Shown here: positions 53,352 through 61,053 of the stretch, piece after piece
How positions within the stretch are numbered: position 1 is the stretch's first letter
Layout of the letters: each line of letters opens with the position of its first letter
Source of the DNA: DASRDU01 sp035560235
GTDB lineage: Bacteria; Acidobacteriota; Blastocatellia; RBC074
Direction of reading: 5' to 3'
NCBI GenBank assembly: GCA_035560235.1
Contig: DATMAG010000009.1
Coordinates: 1 to 64,000 of the forward strand
Length of the DNA: 64,000 bases
The notes under the pieces: generated by a model
Databases searched by the model: none
What the model was told of the DNA's origin: nothing
Seen by the model: the letters and a program-made list of their open reading frames with translations, nothing else
Translations under genes and position numbers: made by a program

Positions 53352-55754
53352 ATGCAGAATTTCCGGCGTGATCTTCGTTTCAGCGTGCGGGTGCTGCTGC
53401 GGCAGCCTGCGGTGACGCTTGTTTCCATCATCACTCTCGCGCTCGGCATCGGAGCCGGGAGCGCCATCTTTTCAGTAGTCAATGCGGTGCTGCTGCGCCC
53501 GCTGCCATTTCGTGAACCTGAAGCGCTGATCCGGATCTGGGAAACGTTTCAGCCCGGCGGTTACGGCACTGCTTCAGTTCCCAATCTGAAGGACTGGCGC
53601 GAACAGAATGAAGCCTTCACTGCACTGGCCGCTTATCAGTTCGCAAATTACGGCCTGCAGGGGCGCGAACAGCCTGAGCGGGTCGCAGCGGCGACTGTCT
53701 CAGCGAACTTTTTTGAGCTGCTCGGCGTGCCGCCGCATCTCGGGCGCGCCTTTCGCGAGGATGAGGAAGCGCCGGGCCGCAATCGCATCGTGGTGCTGAG
53801 CGATCAGTTGTGGCGGCAGAATTTTGCCGCCGATCCGGGCATCATCGGCAAAAACATTCTGCTCGACGGACAGAGTTACACCGTAACGGGCGTAATGCCG
53901 CCAGGCTTTCGTTTTCCGACGCGCCGAACCGCGCTCTGGGTTCCGCTGGAGGTGCCGGAAAATCAGCGCAACAACCGGGGTAATCACTGGCTCTTTGTCC
54001 TGGCCCGTCTGAAACCAGGTGTGACCCTGGCGCAGGCCGATCAGCAGATGAAAACCATCGCCGCGAGGCTCGAGCAGCAGTATCCGCAGGCTCAGGCCGG
54101 GCGCAGCGTGCGGCTCGTTCCGCTCAGTGAAGAAGTCGTGCGCAATGTGCGACCGGCGCTGCTGATGCTGATGGCGGCGGTGAGCTTTGTGCTGCTGATT
54201 GCGTGCGCAAACGTGGCGAGTCTGCTGCTTGCGCGGGCAACGGCGCGGCGACGCGAGATGGCAATTCGGGCGGCCATCGGCGCCGGGCGCGCGCAACTGA
54301 TTGCTCAGTTGCTGACCGAAAGCGTCCTGCTGGCCCTGATCAGCGGCGTGCTGGGACTGGGCGTGGCGAAACTCGGACTGAGTGCGCTGCTCAGACTTGC
54401 AGAGACGTTTCTCCCGCGCGCGAATGAAATCAGCCTGGATGGCCGCGTCGTTGCCTTCACGCTCGGTTTGTCAGTGCTGACCGGGATCGCATTCGGCCTG
54501 GCTCCGGCGCTGCAGGTGTCGCGGACTGACGTGCAGGATGCCTTGAAGGATGGCGGCCACAGCGGCAGCAGCCCGCGCCGCAACCGGCTGCGCAGCGCGC
54601 TCGTCGTCGCTGAAATCGCGCTCTCACTGGTGCTGCTGGTCGGCGCGGGCCTGCTGATTCGCAGTTTCTGGCGGCTGCAGCAGATGGATGCGGGGCTGCG
54701 GCCTGAAAACGTGCTGACCATGAAAATCTCGCTGCCGGATAAAAAGTACCCGGCGCCGCAACTGCTCACAGGGTTCTGTGACCGGCTGCTTGAAACTGTC
54801 GCCTCGCTGCCGGGCGTGCAGGCGGCTGGCGTGATCAATATGCTGCCGATTCAGGAGACTGGTTACAACGGAGATTTTTATCTCGAAGGGCAGGGGCCGT
54901 ATCCGCCGGGTCAGGCCCCGCTGGCTGAATATCGCCGGGCCAGTCCCGACTATTTTCGCGCGATGGGCATCGAGCTGATTGCGGGCCGGTTCTTTGGCGC
55001 GCAGGATCGTGAAGGCGCGCAGCCGGTGGCGATCATCAATCAGGCGCTGGCGCAGAAATATCTGGCGTCTGAAAACCCTGTGGGCAAACGCTTCCGCTTC
55101 GATCCTGACGGCCCCTGGTTCACGATCATCGGCGTCACCAGAGATGTCCGGCAGTCGGGGCTGACGCAGACGGCGCGGCCTGAAATCGTGCTGCCTTTTG
55201 CACAGGCTCCGGTGCCGGGGCTGAGCCTTGTGGTGCGCACGGCGGGTGAACCGGCAGCGCTGACCGATACCATTCGCCGCGCCGTGCTGGCGATTGATCC
55301 GAACCAGCCGGTTTACAACGTGCAGACGATGCAGACCGTGATTGACGATTCGATCTCGTCTCAGCGGCTCAATATGGTGCTGCTCGCAATTTTCGCCGCA
55401 GTCGCGCTCGGCCTGGCCGTGACCGGCATTTACAGCGTGATGTCGTATCTGGTCACGCAGCACACGCGCGACATCGGCATCAGAATGGCGCTCGGCGCGC
55501 GCCCGGCTGATGTTCTCAGGCTGGTGGTCGGTCAGGGGATGACGCTGACTGCGGGCGGCATGGTCATCGGCGTGGCCGGGGCGTTCGCGCTGACGCGCCT
55601 GATGGCGAGCCTGTTGTTTGGCGTGACGGCGACAGATGCGCTGACTTTCATCGGCGTCCCGCTGCTGCTTTTCGTGACAGCGCTTCTGGCCTGCTACGTT
55701 CCCGCACGCCGCGCCACCAGAGTTGATCCGGTGATCGCGCTCAGAACTGAATAG
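53352..55754 (+). CDS. ADOP-type ABC transporter permease (MacB_PCD/FtsX)
   Basis: 800 residues with the same architecture as its divergent neighbour: MQNFRRDLRFSVRVLLRQPA, ITLALGIGAGSAIFSVVNAV, a central block starting MLMAAVSFVLLIACANVASL, and GVTRDVRQSG in the second periplasmic domain. It ends ARRATRVDPVIALRTE. GGAGGAG precedes the ATG. The two proteins look homologous but far from identical, suggesting an old duplication. Confidence 0.92.
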   Translation: MQNFRRDLRFSVRVLLRQPAVTLVSIITLALGIGAGSAIFSVVNAVLLRPLPFREPEALIRIWETFQPGGYGTASVPNLKDWREQNEAFTALAAYQFANYGLQGREQPERVAAATVSANFFELLGVPPHLGRAFREDEEAPGRNRIVVLSDQLWRQNFAADPGIIGKNILLDGQSYTVTGVMPPGFRFPTRRTALWVPLEVPENQRNNRGNHWLFVLARLKPGVTLAQADQQMKTIAARLEQQYPQAQAGRSVRLVPLSEEVVRNVRPALLMLMAAVSFVLLIACANVASLLLARATARRREMAIRAAIGAGRAQLIAQLLTESVLLALISGVLGLGVAKLGLSALLRLAETFLPRANEISLDGRVVAFTLGLSVLTGIAFGLAPALQVSRTDVQDALKDGGHSGSSPRRNRLRSALVVAEIALSLVLLVGAGLLIRSFWRLQQMDAGLRPENVLTMKISLPDKKYPAPQLLTGFCDRLLETVASLPGVQAAGVINMLPIQETGYNGDFYLEGQGPYPPGQAPLAEYRRASPDYFRAMGIELIAGRFFGAQDREGAQPVAIINQALAQKYLASENPVGKRFRFDPDGPWFTIIGVTRDVRQSGLTQTARPEIVLPFAQAPVPGLSLVVRTAGEPAALTDTIRRAVLAIDPNQPVYNVQTMQTVIDDSISSQRLNMVLLAIFAAVALGLAVTGIYSVMSYLVTQHTRDIGIRMALGARPADVLRLVVGQGMTLTAGGMVIGVAGAFALTRLMASLLFGVTATDALTFIGVPLLLFVTALLACYVPARRATRVDPVIALRTE

Positions 55755-55768
55755 ACCGTGTCTGCGAC

Positions 55769-55808
55769 AAGCCTGTTGTGCGAGTTGCCGGAATCGCACA
55801 GCAGGCTT
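55769..55808. terminator. 15-bp hairpin after the ADOP gene
   Basis: Arms 55769-55783 and 55794-55808 pair with one G-U type mismatch and a 10-nt loop, 15 nt past the stop codon. The U-tract is only TTT. The rest of the spacer to 55986 shows nothing I can name. Confidence 0.55.
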
Positions 55809-55986
55809 TCCGAAAATGGGAAACAGTCATCCCGCAAACGAACATTCGTCTGCCATCCCGCCGCCGCACAGCCATTCATAAGCCGCTGAACTCTGCCGTT
55901 TTCATTCAGTCACACCGCTGGCACAGGAATTGGTATTCACTCTCTGATCTGACATTCAGAGGCTGCTGGCAAAGGAGCATCGAGCG

Positions 55987-58050
55987 ATGGGACTGATGGA
56001 TATTTATCACAACCGTCAGACGTGGGCTGAATATCTGAGCGCGCATGCTCCGGTAACGCGATCAGAGGCAGCATCAGATGAATCAGGCCGCGACAGTGTT
56101 GCGCTGGAACTGAGCGAGGCCGATTATCAGGCTGCGCTGGCTTCGGGCCTCGGAGTCTCTGAACTTCAGCCGGGCGGCAACCCGGCCCGGCGAATCGAGC
56201 TTCAACTGGAACAACTGACCGGGGGCATCGCGCAGCTCAACGCTGATTTCAACCTGCTGCTCGGTGATCTGATCTGGAAATGTGAGTTGCAGCAGGAACG
56301 GCTCGGCAGCCTGCTCGCTGAAATCCGTCTGGCTGAATTCGAGCGCGAAGCCAGAGCTTACCGCCAGCGCGCCGAACGCGCCTTTCTGAACGGCTGGTAC
56401 GAAGAGGCGCTGCAGGATTTTCTCGCCGCCGAAGAGCGCAACTATCCCGATTATTCCGTTCATCGTTCAATCGCTCAGATTTATCTCTATCACCTGATCA
56501 GTCTGCCGAAGGCTTACGAGTACTTTCTGAAGGCCGCCAAATATGCGCGTCCGGCTGACCCGGTGCAGGCCGCCGAAGCGCACTTCCTGGCCGCGATGGT
56601 CTGCCTGCTTGAGCAGAAAACTGCCGAAGCCATCACGCAGCTTGCTGAAGCCATCAGCCTCAATCCGGAGCTGGCTGAAGCGCATTATCAGCAGGCCTGT
56701 CTGTTCGCACTCGAAGGCCGCTGTGATGATGCGCTCGTCAGGCTCGAAGCAGCCATCAGCGGCGATGCGCGATATCACGAACGCGCGAAGGCTGAACCGG
56801 CCTTTGCCGCGATGCGCGCGCAGACTGAAGCGCTGCTTGATCGCCTGATGCAGCCGGTCAGAGACAAACTCGTCGAGGTCAGACAGGATGCCGCGCAGCT
56901 TGCAGGTTACGTCATCGCGCAGCCGGTCGAAGAAGAGATTGCCGGAGTGCTGGCGCAGGTCGAAGAGCAGACTGCCGGTGCGCTGACCTATCAGTCAGGT
57001 CTGCGCGTAATGACGGCGCTCGCCCGCGTGCAGCAGGAACTGCGCAGCATTCACGAACACTTTCATAAACAATATGAAATTGACCCGCGCGATTACGTGC
57101 GTTCGGTGGCATTCAGCAGCGATGGCCTGCTGCTCGCTTCAGGCTTTCTGCACGGCGGGCTGCAGGCCTGGGAGGTTGATTCGGGTTTGCAGGCGTGGTC
57201 GCACAATGCGCATTACGCGAGTGTTCAGTCGGTCGCCTTCAGTCCCAACAACTGCTGGCTGGCTTCGGGCGGCAGAGATCGTGAAATCAGGTTGTGGGAA
57301 GCCGACACTGGCCACGCGGTGCAGACGCTCAAAGGCCACACCAGCGAAGTCCGGCAGGTGGCCTTCAGTCCTGACGGGCAGTGGCTCGTCTCGGCAAGTC
57401 ACGATCAGACCGTGCGCATCTGGCGGGTCGCAACAGGACGAGTAGCCGAAATCCTCTCTGGTCACACGATGCCGGTCACGTCGGCCATCTTCAGCCCTGA
57501 TGGCAGTCTCATCGCTTCGGGAAGCTGGGACAAAACCATCAGACTGTGGGACACGCTCACGGCGCGTGTTGTGCGCACGCTCACCGGCCACACCAGAGGC
57601 GTCGCGTCGCTGGCGATCAGTCCCGATGGCCGCTGGCTCGCTTCGGGCGGCGAAGACGCAACAGTGAAATTGTGGAATCTGACCACCGGCCAGGAACTGC
57701 ACACCTTCACCGGACACGGCAACAGCGTGACCTCGGTGGCCTTCAGTCCCAACGGCGAACTGCTCGCCGCCGGATGCCTCGGACAGATGGTGATCGTCTG
57801 GAAGCTTGCGACTGGCGCAGTCGTGAAGCATCTGAAGTATCAGAACATCAGCTACAATTCAGTCGCTTTCAGTCCGAAGGGACAATGGCTGGCGCTCGGC
57901 AGCCGCGATCTGCAACTGTGGCTGAAGGCCATTCTCACCGAAGATGAATACGCTGAAGTCAGAGCCGGTGGCGAACGCGCCCTGAGAGCCGCCCGGGAAA
58001 AAGAAGAAAAGATGCTGCCAGCCTACCTGCCGATTCAGCTCAGACAATAA
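55987..58050 (+). CDS. Cytoplasmic TPR/WD40 scaffold protein
   Basis: 687 residues with no signal peptide. Residues 1-110 are unlike any domain I know. A helical region of three to four TPR-like units (about 120-270, including HRSIAQIYLYHLISLPKAYE) leads to a long helix (275-360). Seven WD40 units follow (365-655, including SVAFSPDGSLIASGSWD-type repeats), enough for one propeller, then a charged tail. The first third strongly recalls helical signalling proteins, but no enzymatic motif is visible. It is probably an assembly platform. AAAGGAG supports the start. The WD40 units resemble those of the kinase at 40132. Confidence 0.8.
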   Translation: MGLMDIYHNRQTWAEYLSAHAPVTRSEAASDESGRDSVALELSEADYQAALASGLGVSELQPGGNPARRIELQLEQLTGGIAQLNADFNLLLGDLIWKCELQQERLGSLLAEIRLAEFEREARAYRQRAERAFLNGWYEEALQDFLAAEERNYPDYSVHRSIAQIYLYHLISLPKAYEYFLKAAKYARPADPVQAAEAHFLAAMVCLLEQKTAEAITQLAEAISLNPELAEAHYQQACLFALEGRCDDALVRLEAAISGDARYHERAKAEPAFAAMRAQTEALLDRLMQPVRDKLVEVRQDAAQLAGYVIAQPVEEEIAGVLAQVEEQTAGALTYQSGLRVMTALARVQQELRSIHEHFHKQYEIDPRDYVRSVAFSSDGLLLASGFLHGGLQAWEVDSGLQAWSHNAHYASVQSVAFSPNNCWLASGGRDREIRLWEADTGHAVQTLKGHTSEVRQVAFSPDGQWLVSASHDQTVRIWRVATGRVAEILSGHTMPVTSAIFSPDGSLIASGSWDKTIRLWDTLTARVVRTLTGHTRGVASLAISPDGRWLASGGEDATVKLWNLTTGQELHTFTGHGNSVTSVAFSPNGELLAAGCLGQMVIVWKLATGAVVKHLKYQNISYNSVAFSPKGQWLALGSRDLQLWLKAILTEDEYAEVRAGGERALRAAREKEEKMLPAYLPIQLRQ

Positions 58051-58174
58051 AAGTTGAAGTCATCTGAGCACACCGCATCACACCATCCCTGCCGTATCTT
58101 GAAGCTCACGGATTGCGAGGTTACAATCCGCCCGCAGTTCCCGCTCAATCAGGCCGCGCAATAAAAGAGAGTTT

Positions 58175-58663
58175 ATGACCGAACTGACAGACCCGATCCT
58201 GTTATTGGCGCTGGCCGTTCTTGCGCTGACATTGTGGCGCTGGAAGGCGGAGAAAAATCCTGAGGAGTTTTTCTCTGTGGAAAGGCAGCAGCAGGCCGCA
58301 CGAGCCTTTCATCAGCGCAGGACTCTGTTTGTGCTTCTCGCCGCGATGACGGTGCTGGCGCTCATCAGTCTGCCGGAGTGGCTGCGCCTTTCAGATGGAC
58401 AGACGCGAATTATTGCCATCCTCGGTACGGCTGGAATTGCAGCGGTCTGTTACTACGCCGTTTTCGGATTCGGCATTCCATCGGTTCAGGCATTGTCATT
58501 TCTTCCGCGTCATTACTGGATGGGACTGTGCGCGGCGCTGGCGTACACACTGATTTTCTCGATTTCAGTCAGCCTGGGTCTGGCTGAAACGCAGATGGTC
58601 GTCCTGCTGCTGATTGTAATGTCGTTGATCGGTGCCATCTTCATTTACACAAACAGAAAGTAA
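58175..58663 (+). CDS. Four-helix integral membrane protein of unknown function
   Basis: 162 residues with hydrophobic segments at about 7-20, 49-65, 80-100 and 115-155, and a short charged loop (RWKAEKNPEEFFSVERQQQA). I do not recognise the family. AGAGAG before the ATG is an acceptable ribosome-binding site. It is followed by a large inverted repeat, so it may be monocistronic. Confidence 0.7.
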   Translation: MTELTDPILLLALAVLALTLWRWKAEKNPEEFFSVERQQQAARAFHQRRTLFVLLAAMTVLALISLPEWLRLSDGQTRIIAILGTAGIAAVCYYAVFGFGIPSVQALSFLPRHYWMGLCAALAYTLIFSISVSLGLAETQMVVLLLIVMSLIGAIFIYTNRK

Positions 58664-58736
58664 GCTTGTTCAGCGATTTTGTTTGCTCTTCAGCAGATCA
58701 CGAAATGCAGCGTCTGAAAGAATCCGGAGCCACCCC

Positions 58737-58811
58737 CGTAGTGACGAATTCATTCGTTCTGCTTCAGGAGACAGTAGCGCTGAAGGCAGAACGAATGAAT
58801 TCGTTACTACG
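58737..58811. repeat. 26-bp inverted repeat built around GAATTCATTCGTTCTGC
   Basis: Arms 58737-58762 and 58786-58811 are reverse complements with a single mismatch in 26, with a nested CTTCAG/CTGAAG stem inside the loop. I recall similar GAATTCATTCG-type hairpins in other Blastocatellia genomes, so this may be one copy of a dispersed family. Confidence 0.75.
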
Positions 58812-58896
58812 AGTTGCGATCTGGTTACTTCTGAGGTTGTCTGCCTGAACGGCTGTTGTGATCCGCTGTCACCGTTTTTCTTTCTCGCTTCGGAGA

Positions 58897-59682
58897 ATGG
58901 ACAGTGCCGGTGAAAATATGACCCTGAGCGTTCCTGAGGTGCTGAAATGGAGCTTCACAAAGCCTGACCGTCTGCTGCTGCTGCTCTCGCTGGTCTGCGG
59001 TGCGGGGTATCTGCTGGCGGGCTTTTACTTCAACCTGACGGGATCGAAGAGCAACCTCTATCTGCTGGCTATTGCATTCAAGGTATTCGCTGTGTCGCCG
59101 CTGGCCGTGCTGGCGTGGCGCAGGCTCAGGGGCGCTGAATGCTGGCTGCTCGGCGGCGCGCTCATGCTTTCGAGCCTCGGTGATTTCTTTCTGGCGATCA
59201 GAGGCGGCGGTTTCTTTCTTCACGGGCTGCTCTCCTTTCTCGCGGCTCACCTGCTTTATATCGTCCTCTTCATCCGACACTGCCCGAAACCATTCAGCGC
59301 TGCCGGATGGAAAAAGCTGATGGTCGTGGTAGTGCTGCTCTATGCAGCATTGATGGCGTGGTGGCTGCTGCCCGTGCCTGGAGGGCTGTCGCTGCCCGTG
59401 ATGGTTTATCTCTCGGTGCTGACGGCGATGGTGGTGACAGCGATTCTGACGGACTTTGAAAGCAGGTGGATTGCTGCGGGAGCGTTGTTCTTTCTGATCT
59501 CTGATTCGCTGATCGCTGTTAATAAATTCAAGGGGCTGATGGGCGCGGTTCCGGCGGGCGTGCTGATCTGGGCGACCTATTACAACGCGCAGTACCTGAT
59601 TTCACTCGGTGTGATGGGGGAACTGCTGCGTCAGGCTGCGGCTGAGAAGCGCGCTGAAATTGAATTTCAGGAACTGCTCTGA
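58897..59682 (+). CDS. YhhN/TMEM86-type lysoplasmalogenase-like membrane protein
   Basis: 261 residues from 58897 (58918 is also possible). Eight membrane segments with the family's acidic motifs: SSLGDFFLAI and AGALFFLISDSLIAVNKF, plus PVMVYLSVLTAMVVTAI between them. YhhN relatives hydrolyse the vinyl-ether bond of lysoplasmalogens or have unknown roles in bacteria. Its position beside other membrane genes does not specify the substrate. Confidence 0.85.
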   Translation: MDSAGENMTLSVPEVLKWSFTKPDRLLLLLSLVCGAGYLLAGFYFNLTGSKSNLYLLAIAFKVFAVSPLAVLAWRRLRGAECWLLGGALMLSSLGDFFLAIRGGGFFLHGLLSFLAAHLLYIVLFIRHCPKPFSAAGWKKLMVVVVLLYAALMAWWLLPVPGGLSLPVMVYLSVLTAMVVTAILTDFESRWIAAGALFFLISDSLIAVNKFKGLMGAVPAGVLIWATYYNAQYLISLGVMGELLRQAAAEKRAEIEFQELL

Positions 59683-59709
59683 ACCAGTGCGCCGAAGGCT
59701 GGCTGATCT

Positions 59710-60633
59710 TCAACGCGGTGTTGACTGCCAGCCGTTGCGATAAAAGATGCGCAGGCGGCCCAGGTCCTTCGGCGCATTCACGTTGATCCGGAGCTTGTGC
59801 CAGCGCGATTCGTTTGTCGCATCGGTCGGATAGTAACCGACAACGTACTGATTGCGCAGCATCAGCGCGATGCGCGTGTAAATGTCCGTGACCTCTGATT
59901 CCTGCTGCGGAAAGAACGTCAGCCCGCCGGTTGATTCAGTGATGTTTTCAAGCGTTCCGACGCCGCTCCCGTATTCGCTGATCCCGATGGCATAGATCTG
60001 CGCGTCGGTTTCTCTGAGCACCTTGCGCAGTTCGCCGTAGGAATAGCGGCTGCTGTTCTCCTCACCATCAGAGATGATCAGCAGAGCCTTTTTCGGATGG
60101 CGGCCCTGCTGCACCTTTTCGAGCGCCAGATAGACGGCATCAAAGAGCGCCGTGCTGCCTTTCGCCCTGATGAAGACAGTGCGATTGAGAATCTCCTGCG
60201 GCAGCGAGGTGAAATCCTGCACCAGCTTCGGGCGGTCGTTGAAGGCAATGATGAAATATTCGTCCTGATCGTGCGAATGCTCAAAGAGGCCGCGCAGCGC
60301 GTGCAGCGCCTGCATCGAAAGCGGTTTCATCGAGTGCGAGACATCGTAAACGATCCCGAGCGTCAGCGGCGCGTCTTCATTGCGAAAAAGCGCAACCTCC
60401 TGTCTGATGCCATCGTCGTAAACCTCGAAATCATCCTTTTCGAGTCCCGTCACAAAGCGCCGATGCCTGTCGCTGACAGTGATCGTGACACTGACGAGCT
60501 TCGTTTCAATTCGAATCCGGTCTTCCTGTTTCTGCTGCGGAGTCTGGCCGGGCTGCTGCAAAGCGGGGCTGAGGGCAGGGAAGGCAATGGCAATCAGACA
60601 GGCCGCGATCAGAGAACCGAGTCTGTACTTCAT
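59710..60633 (-). CDS. VWFA-related acidobacterial protein (TIGR03436-like)
   Basis: 307 residues from the ATG at 60633. After a signal peptide (1-25) comes the family's leader (LVSVTITVSDRHRRFVTGLE, then DDFEVYDDG). The von Willebrand A domain has a metal-ion adhesion site DVSHS (D97), GSTALFDAVYLALEKV and LLIISDGEENSSR. TIGR03436 is a signature of Acidobacteriota; the proteins are exported and of unknown function, presumably metal-dependent adhesion. An upstream extension to 60723 in frame is probably not used. Confidence 0.9.
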   Translation of the reverse strand: MKYRLGSLIAACLIAIAFPALSPALQQPGQTPQQKQEDRIRIETKLVSVTITVSDRHRRFVTGLEKDDFEVYDDGIRQEVALFRNEDAPLTLGIVYDVSHSMKPLSMQALHALRGLFEHSHDQDEYFIIAFNDRPKLVQDFTSLPQEILNRTVFIRAKGSTALFDAVYLALEKVQQGRHPKKALLIISDGEENSSRYSYGELRKVLRETDAQIYAIGISEYGSGVGTLENITESTGGLTFFPQQESEVTDIYTRIALMLRNQYVVGYYPTDATNESRWHKLRINVNAPKDLGRLRIFYRNGWQSTPR

Positions 60634-60724
60634 ATGAGCTGCCTCTGCAGCTGAGGTTGAGCGCCAAAGGGGTGGCCTGTCGCCAGCATACTGCGCCAGC
60701 CAGTGAAAGAAAAGAGCACGCACA

Positions 60725-61048
60725 TCAGCGGCTGCGGCGTTTGCGCTGTTCGAGCAGCAGGTTGAGCTTCAGCGTCAGTTCGTCCTGCTGCTTTCTGAGC
60801 CGGTCGCGTTCAGCTTTGTCAGCGCAGCTTTCCAGCTTCGCTCTGACCGCGCCGATTTCGCGGAGCAGTTCAATCTCTTCGGGCACGATGTTGGCGTTCT
60901 TCAGAATTGAATGCGCCAGCCGCATCTCTTCCGGCGTGGCGAAGTAATCATCGAGGTTGAGCGGCTGCCCCCGGCCCGGCAGATTGCTGAACTCGCCCTT
61001 GTCCATCGCTTCGCGGATTCTGTTTTCGACCAGCTTGTCGAACGCCAT
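60725..61048 (-). CDS. DUF1992 (DnaJC28-like) protein
   Basis: 107 residues. MAFDKLVENRIREAMDKGEF, then NLPGRGQPLNLDDY and RLAHSILKNANIVPEEIELL are the DUF1992 signature (DnaJC28 in animals, without the J domain here). The C-terminal half is a basic coiled coil (KLNLLLEQRKRRSR). Function is unknown. It starts 6 nt after the glycosidase stop codon and is probably co-transcribed with it. Confidence 0.92.
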   Translation of the reverse strand: MAFDKLVENRIREAMDKGEFSNLPGRGQPLNLDDYFATPEEMRLAHSILKNANIVPEEIELLREIGAVRAKLESCADKAERDRLRKQQDELTLKLNLLLEQRKRRSR

Positions 61049-61053
61049 ACTGC

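Noticed and set aside
54624..55799. 391-residue minus-strand frame
   Set aside because: Antisense to the third ADOP permease, with no domain and the typical shadow composition.
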